A DNA stretch of 64,000 nucleotides from Firmicutes bacterium AF25-13AC (GCA_003478935.1 QUFP01000001.1:1-64000), one strand, 5' to 3'. Counted from the first letter of the stretch, positions 7,643 to 16,462 are shown. A program made the numbers and translations. The notes: generated by a model not told the origin, from the letters alone.

Positions 7643-8974
7643 ATGGATAAATACGAATATCAGTTAAAAACAGAGCATATCAGACAGGTTGCGGCCAGAA
7701 AAGAGTATGCAGAGGCTGCAAAGCTGTGCGATACGATCGACTGGACAAAAATCCGCGATGTAAAAATGCTGACACTGGCAGCCGATGTCTATACGGCAGT
7801 AGGGGAGTATGAAAAGGCAATCGATATTTTGCAGCAGGCATATGAGTATGCAACGATGGGACGCCGTATTGTGTACCGTCTGACGGAGCTTGCATTGAAG
7901 GCAGATAGCTATGATGATGCAAAAAATTATTTCGAGGAGTTTTGCCGTATAGCACCAAATGATCAGGGAAGATATATTCTTTTATATAAGATGGCACGTT
8001 ATCAGAAGGCGACTCTTGATGAAAAAATCAAAATTCTGGAAGCTTATAAGAGAGAGGATTTTGATGAGAAATGGGCTTATGAGCTGGCTGTTTTATATGC
8101 GATGAATAATGAGAAGGATAAGTGTATCCAACTGTGTGATGATATTATTCTTTGGTTTGGCCTTGGAAAATATGTGGAAAAGGCACTTTCTCTTAAGAGT
8201 CAGTTTGCACCGTTAACACCGGCGCAAAAGGAAAAGGCTCAGAAGTTTGCAGACAAAAAGGCACAGGAAGAAAACGAAAAGCTTCAGAAAAAGCAAGAAG
8301 AGCAGGAAAAGAAAGAATCACAGACAGAGTTAGCTAAAAAAGCTGCCGCACAGGAAAAAATTTCAAAGTGGCAGGAAGAGCAGGAAAAAGCATATCAGGC
8401 AGAGCAGGAGGCAGCTAAAAAAGAGGCTAAAGCGCGCGAGGATGAGCAGAAGGCTTTGCTAGAGCGTGAAGAAAAGCTTCGTAAGCAGCGCAAAGAGGAG
8501 CAAGAGGCAGTAGAACGCTTAAAGAAGGCACAAAGGTTAGAACATGCCAGACAAAGTGTTGTTACGAGTGACATGAACGAAATTATGGCAGTAATTCAGC
8601 GTGCAAAGCAGGAGGATGCCCAAAATGAGCTGCAGGATGAGCTGGCAAAGCAGGTACAGCAGGTGCAGCAGCTTGCCGGAGAGAAGGATTTGGAGTTGGT
8701 TTCTGAAATTCCTTCAGATGTTGAAGAGGAAGAAAAACTGCAGGTGTCTGAGGATGTTTCCTATATGCAGGATGAAATTTCAGAGGACGAAACCACAGAA
8801 AGTGAAGTTTTAGATGACGAGACTTCAGAAAACGAAACTACAGAAAATGAAATCGTAGAGGAAACCTCGGATAGTGAAAACGCTGATGAGGCTGTTTTGT
8901 TTGAAGCATATAAGCCAGAAGAAGAACCGCAGATTTTTGAGTGGGCAGCACCAGTGCAGAAACGGTGGAAGTAG
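7643..8974 (+). CDS. TPR and charged coiled-coil protein, N-terminal part of a frameshifted gene
   Basis: Encodes 443 residues from ATG 7643. Residues about 1-190 form tetratricopeptide-like helical pairs (for example AADVYTAVGEYEKAIDILQQ). Residues about 190-330 are an extremely Lys/Glu/Gln-rich coiled coil, and the rest is an acidic, Ser/Thr/Glu-rich linker. The frame ends at 8972-8974 with an implausible tail (APVQKRWK), while the -1 frame from 8941 continues the acidic character. I infer one long gene interrupted by a missing base between 8941 and 8974. No membrane segment. Position after recR, 20 bases away, suggests operon membership. Function unknown; a TPR scaffold is likely. Confidence 0.8.
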   Translation: MDKYEYQLKTEHIRQVAARKEYAEAAKLCDTIDWTKIRDVKMLTLAADVYTAVGEYEKAIDILQQAYEYATMGRRIVYRLTELALKADSYDDAKNYFEEFCRIAPNDQGRYILLYKMARYQKATLDEKIKILEAYKREDFDEKWAYELAVLYAMNNEKDKCIQLCDDIILWFGLGKYVEKALSLKSQFAPLTPAQKEKAQKFADKKAQEENEKLQKKQEEQEKKESQTELAKKAAAQEKISKWQEEQEKAYQAEQEAAKKEAKAREDEQKALLEREEKLRKQRKEEQEAVERLKKAQRLEHARQSVVTSDMNEIMAVIQRAKQEDAQNELQDELAKQVQQVQQLAGEKDLELVSEIPSDVEEEEKLQVSEDVSYMQDEISEDETTESEVLDDETSENETTENEIVEETSDSENADEAVLFEAYKPEEEPQIFEWAAPVQKRWK

Positions 8975-9915
8975 AGCCAGAGGAAGAAGTTCAAGAAGAA
9001 CCTGAAAAAGAGCCAGAAGAGGAAGAGACTCAGGAAGAACTTGAGAAAGAGCCAGAGGAAGAAGAGACTCAGGAGGAAATTCAAGAAGAATTTGAAAAAG
9101 ATCCAGAAGAAGCAGAGACTCAGGAGGAGATTCAGGAAGAACCAGAAGAGGAAGAACCTCAAGAAGAATTTGAGGAAGAACCAGAAGAGAAAGATGCTCA
9201 GGAAGAATCTGCTGAGAGTCGTCAAGTGGAGATGACAGCAAACAGCGGACTTCCAATTGTCAATCCGGAGGATATGTCACGTGTATGGCATTTTGCTATT
9301 CAGGCGATGCCAGATGAGGATGATATTGAACTGGCACTTGAATATTTAGAGGAACTGGCAGAACGCTCTTCACGTGCAGTTCCGAGATCTGTTGTGAAAA
9401 TTACAGGTCAGAAGCTGAATCAGAAGGGACTTGTTAAGTCAATTGACAAGCTGCTTGGAAAGACAATTCTGATTGAAGATGCGGCAGACATGAATGAGCG
9501 TGTCATCAATGAATTTTGTAAGATCATTGATCCAACTGACAGAAGCTTGCTTGTTGTATTCATCGATACACCGGCCTCAATTCGTCATCTGCTTATTGAT
9601 TACCCACAGCTTGCACAGGTAGTTACGGCCCAATTTGTCCGTGAGACATATTCTGTTACTGAGCTTCTTGAGTATGCAAGAGGATATGCAGATAGAGAGG
9701 ACAGTGTGTTTGATAAATCAGGTGAGCTGGCACTGATGGAGCGCTTAAAAGTAATTACAGGTAATCAGGAGCGCAATAAAAAGCGTATTGTTGAGATGAT
9801 TGTAAATAATGCAATTGAGAAGGCCGAGAAAAAATCTATGCGCAAGCTCTTCCAGAGCAAATATGACAAGAGAGGCTGTCTGATTTTGCGTGATAAGGAT
9901 TTTGAAGTTGGCTGA
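8941..9915 (+). CDS. Glu-repeat linker plus C-terminal AAA-lid-like domain, C-terminal part of the frameshifted gene
   Basis: Open from a GTG at 8941 directly after an in-frame TGA, with no ribosome binding site, so it is probably not an independent gene. Residues 1-100 are PEEEETQEE-type repeats. The remainder (from DMSRVWHFAIQAMP) is a folded domain: VPRSVVKITGQKLNQKGL, then a LGKTILIEDAADMNERVINE segment and a LVVFIDTP strand. This pattern recalls the second half of CbxX/SpoVK-type AAA+ proteins (Walker-B-like strand, sensor, lid), but no Walker A is visible, so ATPase activity is unlikely. Together with 7643-8974 it would make a protein of about 755 residues. Confidence 0.65.
   Translation: MGSTSAETVEVEPEEEVQEEPEKEPEEEETQEELEKEPEEEETQEEIQEEFEKDPEEAETQEEIQEEPEEEEPQEEFEEEPEEKDAQEESAESRQVEMTANSGLPIVNPEDMSRVWHFAIQAMPDEDDIELALEYLEELAERSSRAVPRSVVKITGQKLNQKGLVKSIDKLLGKTILIEDAADMNERVINEFCKIIDPTDRSLLVVFIDTPASIRHLLIDYPQLAQVVTAQFVRETYSVTELLEYARGYADREDSVFDKSGELALMERLKVITGNQERNKKRIVEMIVNNAIEKAEKKSMRKLFQSKYDKRGCLILRDKDFEVG
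8965..9235 (+). repeat. Purine-rich tandem repeats encoding PEEEETQEE units
   Basis: Degenerate units of about 39-60 bases built on GAGCCAGAGGAAGAAGAGAC occur around 9015, 9048, 9093 and 9141. The plus strand is almost entirely purine with scattered C/T over about 270 bases. It lies immediately after the inferred frameshift. Confidence 0.75.
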
Positions 9916-9935
9916 AAAAAGAAAGGTGTGATTCT

Positions 9936-10631
9936 ATGAATTGGCTTGTGATAGCGGTAATCGTATTGATTGTACTTGCGACACTGGCTGGTGCGAAAAG
10001 AGGACTTGTAAAAACAGTTCTTTCATTTGCGTCCTTTTTTGTAAGCTTGGTAATCATGCTGTTTGTCCGCGAGCCTGTGTCTGATTTTGTGAAAGACCAG
10101 ACAGGGATTTATGCAGCAATAGAGACTAGTGTTAGCTCATTTGTGGAAGAAAAGACACAAGAGATTCAGGCAGGACAGGCGCAGATGACAGATAAGGTCA
10201 TTGATAGTCTGAATCTGCCAGATGTTCTGACAAAATCTTTAGAGCAAAGCAACAGCAAGGCAGTTTATGAGCAGCGTGGCATTCAAAATATAGCAGCCTA
10301 TATTACGGGATGGCTCACAGATTTGGCATTTGAGGCTGTTTGCTGTATTATCAGTTTTGTTGTTGTATGGATTTTGCTTCGTATTGTAACAATGGTTTTA
10401 GCAGGAATTGTGAGACTGCCTGTTTTGCATCAGATTGACTGTATTGCAGGCGCCATTTGCGGGCTTTGTACTGCGTTGATTATAATATGGATCGGCGGAA
10501 TTGTTGTGACGGCGTTTGCAGCACAAGATTGGGGACGCGAGGCACTTTCAATGATTACACAGAGTACACTGCTGACATTTCTTTATAATAATAATTTTTT
10601 GCTAAATGCACTGCTTAAGGCAGTACGTTAA
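9936..10631 (+). CDS. CvpA family membrane protein
   Basis: Encodes 231 residues from ATG 9936 with GAAAGG upstream. The N terminus has a hydrophobic helix followed by GAKRGLVKTVLSF and a second helix, the characteristic start of the CvpA family. After an extracytoplasmic or cytosolic loop of about 80 residues come two more helices around residues 130-150 and 170-195, with RLPVLHQIDCIAGAICG matching the family's Gly-rich second signature. Four membrane passes are predicted. CvpA is needed for colicin V production in E. coli and for envelope stress tolerance elsewhere; the molecular role is unclear. It is the last gene of the rightward block and ends at a bidirectional terminator. Confidence 0.85.
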   Translation: MNWLVIAVIVLIVLATLAGAKRGLVKTVLSFASFFVSLVIMLFVREPVSDFVKDQTGIYAAIETSVSSFVEEKTQEIQAGQAQMTDKVIDSLNLPDVLTKSLEQSNSKAVYEQRGIQNIAAYITGWLTDLAFEAVCCIISFVVVWILLRIVTMVLAGIVRLPVLHQIDCIAGAICGLCTALIIIWIGGIVVTAFAAQDWGREALSMITQSTLLTFLYNNNFLLNALLKAVR

Positions 10632-10632
10632 T

Positions 10633-10690
10633 AAAAAATACCCTTCGATCAGTCTGCACACATAAGCAGCCTGTCGAGGGGTATTTTTTG
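10633..10690. terminator. Bidirectional terminator between cvpA and the MATE gene
   Basis: AAAAAATACCCTTCGA pairs with TCGAGGGGTATTTTTT (one G-U) around a loop of about 25 nt. A run of A on one side and T on the other serves both convergent genes. Confidence 0.85.
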
Positions 10691-10714
10691 ATTAGCTGCT
10701 TTAAATTTAAGAAG

Positions 10715-12058
10715 CTAATATTTTTTCATTCGATTTATTGTATGACAGTATGCTGGAACGAGAAACAGATCTGCCATGATCCATGCAATTGGACTGGCAA
10801 GACATATGCCAACAAAGCCAATGAGTGGTACAAGAACAAGACTGGCAATAATTCGTCCAACCATCTCACAGACACCTGCTAAAATTGCCAATCGGGAATA
10901 GCCCATTCCCTGTATGCAAAATCTCACAGTATTGACGAGACAAAGCGGAATGTAGAAAGCCGTGTTGAAAACTAAAAACTGCTTAACATGATCAAGAATG
11001 GCAATTTCATCTGCCGATACAAACAGAAGTGCAATTTGTCTTCCAAATAATGATAATACAAAGAAAGCAATAATGGCATAGATGCCGCCTATGAAGCTTG
11101 CGGATTTCAAGCCTTTTCCAACGCGATCAAGCTTCCCGGCGCCGACATTTTGACCGGCATATGTTGCCATTGTGGAGCCAAGTGCATCAAACGGGCAGCA
11201 GCTAAAGCCAGATATACGGCCAGCAGCTGTAACTGCGGCTACGGCCTGAGAACCAAGTGAGTTTACTGCAGTCTGTAAGATAACACTTCCGATTGCGGTA
11301 ATGGAGTACTGCAGCCCCATTGGAATGCCCATGTTGCAAAGAATAATGGCCTGACGTCCTTCAAATTTGATCTCATCTTTTTCGAATCTGAGAATATCAT
11401 ATTGCTTTCTCATATATAAGAAGCATAGAATACCAGAAATCAGCTGGGAGAGAACTGTAGCCCATGCAGCACCTGCCACTCCCATATGCAGCACAAGAAT
11501 TGCCAGCAGGTCAAAAATAATATTTAACATGGCTGAGATAACTAGAAATATAACTGGTGTTCGGCTGTCTCCTAGGGAACGAATAATACCTGACAGTAGA
11601 TTATATAGATATGTGGCAGGTATTCCGAGGAAAATAATAAATATGTAGCTATAGGCATATTCAAAAATATTTTCTGGTGTGTCCATCCAGAAAAGAATTT
11701 GTCTGCATAGTACGCAGACGACAACTGTCATAACAGCTGCGAATGCGATGGACAGCCAGGCTGCGTTTGCAACAAACTTTCTCAGTCTTTTGTAGTCTTT
11801 TGCTCCAAAGCTTTGTGCTATCGGGATAGCAAATCCGCTGCAGACACCGTTGCAAAATCCAATTATCATAAAGTTGATTGCTCCTGTCGATCCGACACCG
11901 GCCAACTGATCAACGCCCAAACTTTTTCCTACAATAATAGTATCAACCATACTGTAGAATTGCTGAAACAGCATGCCAAGCAGCAGCGGAACTGCAAAGC
12001 TTAAAATTAATTTGAGCGGGCTTCCAGATGTCATCTCCCTTGTTGCATTTTTTGCCAT
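10715..12058 (-). CDS. MATE family efflux transporter
   Basis: Encodes 447 residues with about 12 hydrophobic helices, the standard MATE topology. The N-terminal signature region is LSFAVPLLLGMLFQQFYSMV followed by DTIIVGKSLGVDQLAGVG, and the internal second half begins near GIPMGLQYSITAIG. MATE proteins export cationic drugs or metabolites by Na+ or H+ antiport; the substrate cannot be read from sequence. The start at 12058 is supported by AAAAAAGGAGC about 12 bases upstream on the minus strand. The gene stands alone, convergent with cvpA. Confidence 0.93.
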   Translation of the reverse strand: MAKNATREMTSGSPLKLILSFAVPLLLGMLFQQFYSMVDTIIVGKSLGVDQLAGVGSTGAINFMIIGFCNGVCSGFAIPIAQSFGAKDYKRLRKFVANAAWLSIAFAAVMTVVVCVLCRQILFWMDTPENIFEYAYSYIFIIFLGIPATYLYNLLSGIIRSLGDSRTPVIFLVISAMLNIIFDLLAILVLHMGVAGAAWATVLSQLISGILCFLYMRKQYDILRFEKDEIKFEGRQAIILCNMGIPMGLQYSITAIGSVILQTAVNSLGSQAVAAVTAAGRISGFSCCPFDALGSTMATYAGQNVGAGKLDRVGKGLKSASFIGGIYAIIAFFVLSLFGRQIALLFVSADEIAILDHVKQFLVFNTAFYIPLCLVNTVRFCIQGMGYSRLAILAGVCEMVGRIIASLVLVPLIGFVGICLASPIAWIMADLFLVPAYCHTINRMKKY

Positions 12059-12182
12059 ACTTCTTATGCTCCTTTTTTAAAGTTGATTTTGACGTTTTTC
12101 CAGCACATTATAGCAGGTTATAAAACGTTTGCAAGTGTTTTTTTTGCTTTTTTGAAACTATTTCTAGCTATGCAAAATAGCA

Positions 12183-12211
12183 TTGCAATTTTGCGCGGCT
12201 AGGGGTATCAT
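12183..12211 (+). promoter_or_regulatory. Candidate promoter of the dipeptidase gene
   Basis: TTGCAA (12183-12188), a 17-base spacer and TATCAT (12206-12211). It is flanked by two dyads: GCAAAAT/ATTTTGC (12172-12194) and GTAGC/GCTAC (12213-12227), which could be operators. Sequence match only. Confidence 0.5.
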
Positions 12212-12256
12212 AGTAGCATAACGCTACCAATAGCAAATATAGAAAGGTGAAAGATT

Positions 12257-13669
12257 ATGACAGTACAGGAAAAGATTCATGAGTATCTTAGCGTACATCG
12301 CGATGAGATGGTTGAAGACATTAAGACATTGATCAAAGTAGACAGTGCTCGTGCAGAGGCGCTGCCGGGAAAGCCATATGGCGAGGGTGCAGCAGAGGCA
12401 CTTCATGCAGGATTATCTCTTTTTGAGAAGCACGGCTTTTTAGGAAAAAACTGGGATAATTATGCGATTGACACAGTAATCAATGAAAAGGAGCTTGGAC
12501 TTGATATTCTGGCACATCTTGATGTTGTTCCAGGCGGAGACGGATGGACAAAGACAACACCGTTTGAGCCTATAGTTGAGGATGGAAAGATGTACGGACG
12601 CGGAACATCTGACGATAAGGGACCAGCTGTTGCGGCACTCTATGCAATGAAGGCAGTGCGTGACCTTGGATTTGAGTTAGATAAGGATGTTCGTTTGATT
12701 TTAGGATCTGATGAAGAGTGTGGAAGTTCTGATATTGCCTACTATTTTGGAAAGAATACTCATGCACCGATGACAATTTCACCGGATGCTGATTTTCCGC
12801 TTGTATTTTTAGAGAAGGGAAGCCTTCACACTACATTTACAGCAGAAGTTTCACTAGAGGAAGGTCTTCCTAGAGTAAGAAGTGCTGTCAGTGGAATTAA
12901 GGTAAATGTTGTTCCAGCAAAGGCAGATGCCGTTGTTGAAGGAATGACAGCAGATGAGATGAATAAATATGTAAAAGAAGCTGAAGATGAGACAGGTGTG
13001 AAGTTTACTGTTTCTTTGGCTGAAGATGGTGCTCTTATGATTCATGCAGATGGTGTATCTGCACATGCGGCAAGTCCAATGGATGGAAACAATGCATTGA
13101 CTGCACTTCTTAAGCTGCTTTCATCCCTACCGCTTGCAGAAAGCAAGACAAAGACATTGCTTCACAATGTAACTACTCTGTTCCCACACGGTGATTACTG
13201 CGGAGGAGGACTTGGTGTGAACCTTGAGGATGAAATTTCAGGAAAGACAACCCTGACACTTGATTTGTTTGAATTAAATGATACAAAGATGAGTGGAACC
13301 TTTGATTGCCGTGCATGCAACAGTGCAACAGAGGAAAATACAAAGAATGTTGTTCAAAAGAAGCTTTCAGATGCCGGCTTTGAGCCAAATGATTCACCGC
13401 TGAATCCGCCTCATTATGTTCCAAAGGATTCTGAACTTGTAAAAACCTTACTTGAGACTTATACAGATGTGACTGGTGAAGTAAGAGAACCACTTGCAAT
13501 TGGTGGAGGAACCTACGTTCATCATATTGAAAATGGTGTGGCATGTGGATGTGCAGATCCGTCTGTAGATAACCATATGCATGGACCGGATGAGTTCGTT
13601 ATTATTGATCAGCTTGTGATGAGTGCGGAAATTTTTGCGCTTGCAATAGTAAAACTCTGCGGAAAATGA
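12257..13669 (+). CDS. pepV: PepV-like M20 dipeptidase (Sapep family)
   Basis: Encodes 470 residues from ATG 12257, with an AGAAAGGTG site. Di-zinc/manganese M20 motifs are HLDVVPGGDGW (metal His, Asp), GRGTSDDKGP (bridging Asp) and GSDEECGSSD (catalytic Glu and metal Glu). A lid domain lies around residues 180-320, and the final metal His is in DNHMHGPDEF. The family cleaves a broad range of dipeptides, including beta-Ala dipeptides, in the cytoplasm. It is a single-gene unit with its own promoter; the following 236 bases hold a structured region and the next gene's leader. Confidence 0.93.
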   Translation: MTVQEKIHEYLSVHRDEMVEDIKTLIKVDSARAEALPGKPYGEGAAEALHAGLSLFEKHGFLGKNWDNYAIDTVINEKELGLDILAHLDVVPGGDGWTKTTPFEPIVEDGKMYGRGTSDDKGPAVAALYAMKAVRDLGFELDKDVRLILGSDEECGSSDIAYYFGKNTHAPMTISPDADFPLVFLEKGSLHTTFTAEVSLEEGLPRVRSAVSGIKVNVVPAKADAVVEGMTADEMNKYVKEAEDETGVKFTVSLAEDGALMIHADGVSAHAASPMDGNNALTALLKLLSSLPLAESKTKTLLHNVTTLFPHGDYCGGGLGVNLEDEISGKTTLTLDLFELNDTKMSGTFDCRACNSATEENTKNVVQKKLSDAGFEPNDSPLNPPHYVPKDSELVKTLLETYTDVTGEVREPLAIGGGTYVHHIENGVACGCADPSVDNHMHGPDEFVIIDQLVMSAEIFALAIVKLCGK

Positions 13670-13755
13670 AAAAAAGTGGAAAAAAGGCCGTCCATTCACA
13701 AATCGTTAAAAGTTTGGACAAAAATTGAACACATTTATCGGTTATTATGTAGGCA

Positions 13756-13865
13756 CAGTTGAGAAATCAACTGGACATTCATATATCTTTTTCATAGCCG
13801 ATGAAGTAATCGGCATCCCTCCCCTTTTTATTCCCTTTTGGCCCTGCAGAGAGCAGGGCCTTTTT
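13756..13865 (+). promoter_or_regulatory. Structured leader with attenuator-like terminator before the LysR gene
   Basis: Three hairpins follow one another: CAGTTGA-GAAA-TCAACTG (13756-13773, 7 bp with a GNRA tetraloop), GCCGAT-GAAGTA-ATCGGC (13797-13814), and the terminator GGCCCTGC-AGAGA-GCAGGGCC with five T (13840-13865). The LysR gene starts 40 bases later. It could be the pepV terminator plus incidental stems, or a conditional terminator. I do not recognise a known riboswitch class. Confidence 0.5.
13840..13865 (+). terminator. Intrinsic terminator between pepV and the LysR gene
   Basis: Perfect 8-bp stem GGCCCTGC/GCAGGGCC with a 5-nt loop, followed by TTTTT. Confidence 0.85.
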
Positions 13866-13905
13866 CTGTATCATATACTAACATACAAAATAGGAGACGG
13901 TAGCA

Positions 13906-14817
13906 ATGACATTACAGCAATTACGATATGCGATTGCCGTCGCGGACTGTGGATCAATGAATCAGGCAGCAGCAAAATTATTTATTTCTCAGCCGAGTCT
14001 TTCAGAGGCAGTAAAGGAACTTGAGAGAGAGATTGGAATCCGTATATTCGGACGAACCAACAGAGGCATCCTTGTGACAACGGAGGGAAATGAATTTTTA
14101 GGCTACGCCAGACAAGTTGTTGAGCAGTATCGTTTGATGGAGCAGCGATACGTAGAGAAGACACAAACAAAGAAGCGCTTTGCCGTTTCCATGCAGCATT
14201 ATACCTTTGCCGTTAAAGCATTTGTTGAGATGGTAAAGGAATTTGGTATGGACGATTATGCGTTTGCAATTCATGAGACAAAGACGGGAACTGTTATTGA
14301 GCATGTAAAGGATTTTATCAGCGAGATTGGTATTCTTTATATGAGTGATTTTAATAGGAAGATTTTGATGAAGCTGATTCATGAGAGTGAGCTTGAGTTT
14401 ATCCCACTGTTTGACTGCAATACTTATGTATATGTGTGGAAGAAAAATCCGATTGCATCAAAGTCTAGTGTTAGCTTACAGGAACTTGAAAAGTATCCTT
14501 GTCTTACATTTGATCAGGGAAAGACAAATTCCTTCTATTTTGCAGAGGAGGTTTTTAGTACCTACGAGTATAAACAGACAATTCAGGTAGATGACCGAGC
14601 AAGTATGCTAAATCTGATGGTTGGCTTGAATGGTTATACTCTGTGTTCAGGTATTATTTGTGAGGAGTTAAACGGAAGTGACTATGCGGCAGTTCCGCTT
14701 AAGGAAACAGAGGTCATGACAATCGGATATGTGAAGAGAAAAAGCATTCAGTTAAGTGAACTGGCGCAGCTTTATGTTAATGAGCTTGCAAAATACAAGA
14801 AGCTAGTGCTGAAATAA
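13906..14817 (+). CDS. LysR family transcriptional regulator, probably of sulfur amino acid metabolism
   Basis: Encodes 303 residues from ATG 13906 with GGAGACGG upstream. The N-terminal winged helix-turn-helix reads LQQLRYAIAVADCGSMNQAA then FISQPSLSEAVKELE and GIRIFGRTNRG, the standard LysR DNA-binding domain. Residues about 90-300 form the two-lobed effector domain. The adjacent downstream gene in the same direction is O-acetylhomoserine sulfhydrylase, and a long dyad overlaps that gene's promoter region, so regulation of that gene in response to a sulfur metabolite is a reasonable inference. No terminator with a clear T-run separates them. Confidence 0.92.
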   Translation: MTLQQLRYAIAVADCGSMNQAAAKLFISQPSLSEAVKELEREIGIRIFGRTNRGILVTTEGNEFLGYARQVVEQYRLMEQRYVEKTQTKKRFAVSMQHYTFAVKAFVEMVKEFGMDDYAFAIHETKTGTVIEHVKDFISEIGILYMSDFNRKILMKLIHESELEFIPLFDCNTYVYVWKKNPIASKSSVSLQELEKYPCLTFDQGKTNSFYFAEEVFSTYEYKQTIQVDDRASMLNLMVGLNGYTLCSGIICEELNGSDYAAVPLKETEVMTIGYVKRKSIQLSELAQLYVNELAKYKKLVLK

Positions 14818-14866
14818 TGAAAAACCATTTTCATAATTCTTAATGGTTATAGGAAAATCCAATAAC

Positions 14867-14905
14867 AGGCGCTTGTTTTTGTGTATTAGACAAAGACAGG
14901 CGCCT
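14867..14905. promoter_or_regulatory. Long dyad, candidate LysR operator
   Basis: A 15-bp stem (AGGCGCTTGTTTTTG against CAAAGACAGGCGCCT, two G-U or mismatch positions) encloses a 9-base loop. No T-run follows on either strand, which argues against a terminator. It overlaps the presumed -35 of the next gene. Confidence 0.6.
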
Positions 14906-14915
14906 TCGCTATAAT
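14886..14915 (+). promoter_or_regulatory. Candidate promoter of the O-acetylhomoserine sulfhydrylase gene
   Basis: A perfect -10 TATAAT at 14910-14915 with a weak -35 TTAGAC at 14886-14891 (18-base spacer). A poor -35 within a dyad fits an activator-dependent promoter. Confidence 0.55.
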
Positions 14916-14962
14916 ACAGACAGTGAAACAAAAAAACACCACCTGAAAGCGAGGATTTAAAT

Positions 14963-16267
14963 ATGAGTACATTAAAGGAAAGAAAATTAAAGTTTGAGAC
15001 ACTGCAGCTTCACGTAGGACAGGAGGAAGCTGATCCAGTAACAGATGCAAGAGCCGTTCCGATTTATCAGACATCTTCCTATGTATTTCATAACTCTCAG
15101 CATGCAGCTGACCGTTTTGCATTAAAGGATGCCGGCAACATTTACGGAAGACTGACTAATCCGACTGAGGATGTATTTGAGAAGAGAATTGCCAGCCTTG
15201 AGGGTGGTGTTGCAGCACTTGCAGTTGGATCTGGCGCAGCAGCTGTTGCATATGCAATCCAGAATCTGGCATTTGCAGGTGATCATATTGTTGCAGCAAA
15301 AAATATCTATGGTGGTACCTACAATTTGTTGGCACATACATTTGTATCATATGGTATCAACACAACATTCGTAGATCCATTTAATTATGAAGAGATTGAG
15401 GGTGCTATCAAGGAGAATACAAAACTGGTTTTTATTGAGACACTGGGAAATCCAAACTCAGAGGTTGTTGATATTGAGAAAATTGCAAAGATTGCGCACA
15501 AGCATCAGATTCCGCTTGTTATTGATAATACATTTGCAACACCGTATCTTGTAAGACCAATCGAGTATGGTGCAGACGTAGTAGTACACTCCGCAACAAA
15601 GTTTATCGGTGGTCATGGAACTACCATCGGAGGTGTCATTGTAGATGGAGGAACATTTGACTGGAAAGCATCAGGAAAGTTCCCACAGCTGACACAGCCA
15701 GATCCAAGCTATCATGGAATTAGCTTTGCAGACGCAGCAGGTCCTGCAGCATTTGTTACAAGAATCCGTGCTATTTTACTTCGTGATACAGGTGCAACTC
15801 TTTCACCGTTCCATGCATTTATCTTCCTGCAAGGACTTGAGACATTGTCCCTTCGTGTAGAGAGACATGTAGAGAATGCACTTAAGGTTGTAGATTTCTT
15901 AAAAAAACAGCCGCTTGTAGAAAAGGTAAATCATCCGTCAGTATCAGAAGACCCAGAGCAGCAGGCACTTTATAAGAAGTATTTCCCAAATGGCGGCGGC
16001 TCTATCTTTACATTTGAGATTAAGGGCGGCGCAAAGGAAGCACAGGAGTTTATTGATCAGCTGAAGCTGTTCTCACTGCTTGCAAATGTAGCAGATGTAA
16101 AGTCTCTTGTTATTCATCCGGCATCTACTACACATGCTGAGTTAAACGAGGCTGAACAGGCAGAGCAGGGAATCAAGCCAAACACCATTCGTCTTTCAAT
16201 TGGTACAGAAAATATTGATGATATTATTTATGATCTTCAGGAAGCATTTGAAGCAATCTCGAAGTGA
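14963..16267 (+). CDS. metY: O-acetylhomoserine sulfhydrylase (Cys/Met metabolism PLP enzyme)
   Basis: Encodes 434 residues, typical for this subgroup. Landmarks are [10 protein letters not shown] near the N terminus, [29 protein letters not shown], the ring-stacking region [25 protein letters not shown] with the PLP-binding Asp, and the PLP lysine in [11 protein letters not shown]. The long insert between GGHGTTIGG and RLSIGTE is usual for O-acetylhomoserine enzymes as opposed to cystathionine gamma-lyases. It makes homocysteine from O-acetylhomoserine and sulfide and may also act on O-acetylserine. Expression is probably controlled by the upstream LysR gene. A terminator follows at 16272. 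Confidence 0.93.
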   Translation: MSTLKERKLKFETLQLHVGQEEADPVTDARAVPIYQTSSYVFHNSQHAADRFALKDAGNIYGRLTNPTEDVFEKRIASLEGGVAALAVGSGAAAVAYAIQNLAFAGDHIVAAKNIYGGTYNLLAHTFVSYGINTTFVDPFNYEEIEGAIKENTKLVFIETLGNPNSEVVDIEKIAKIAHKHQIPLVIDNTFATPYLVRPIEYGADVVVHSATKFIGGHGTTIGGVIVDGGTFDWKASGKFPQLTQPDPSYHGISFADAAGPAAFVTRIRAILLRDTGATLSPFHAFIFLQGLETLSLRVERHVENALKVVDFLKKQPLVEKVNHPSVSEDPEQQALYKKYFPNGGGSIFTFEIKGGAKEAQEFIDQLKLFSLLANVADVKSLVIHPASTTHAELNEAEQAEQGIKPNTIRLSIGTENIDDIIYDLQEAFEAISK

Positions 16268-16271
16268 TAGA

Positions 16272-16306
16272 AGAAAGAGCCTGTGCATCTGCGCAGGCTC
16301 TTCTTT
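16272..16306 (+). terminator. Rho-independent terminator
   Basis: AAGAGCCTGTGC pairs with GCGCAGGCTCTT (one G-U) around ATCT and is followed by a short T-rich run. Confidence 0.85.
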
Positions 16307-16390
16307 GAAAGGGGAGGATAAATAATAAATGATATCATTTGTAAGCTTTGCGGTTTAGAGGGGGGAATCATAACCGCCTGTCAGCTGACT

Positions 16391-16409
16391 GCGGCATTTA
16401 AAATGCCGC
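16391..16409. repeat. Perfect inverted repeat in the 16.3-16.46 kb intergenic region
   Basis: GCGGCATTT/AAATGCCGC forms a perfect dyad between the metY terminator and the 3' end of the leftward membrane-protein gene. The T-rich stretch downstream is interrupted, so a terminator is only possible. I see no gene in the surrounding region. Confidence 0.6.
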
Positions 16410-16462
16410 TAGATTTCTGACATTTTTATTATGTCCTCTGATTCATTTTATATACAGATTTC

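Noticed and set aside
8941..8974. Programmed ribosomal frameshift in the TPR gene
   Set aside because: No X-XXY-YYZ slippery site in the 34-base overlap; a missing base explains it more simply.
9015..9200. Glu-rich repeats considered as an amyloid or ice-nucleation type repeat domain
   Set aside because: Degenerate low-complexity acidic linker without a defined structural period.
13725..14024. 99-residue frame overlapping the leader and LysR start
   Set aside because: Runs through a perfect terminator and overlaps lysR in another frame; no ribosome binding site.
16329..16358. Nine-codon ATG frame after GGGGAGG at 16312-16318
   Set aside because: Good ribosome binding site but a tiny peptide with no conservation that I can judge; noted only.
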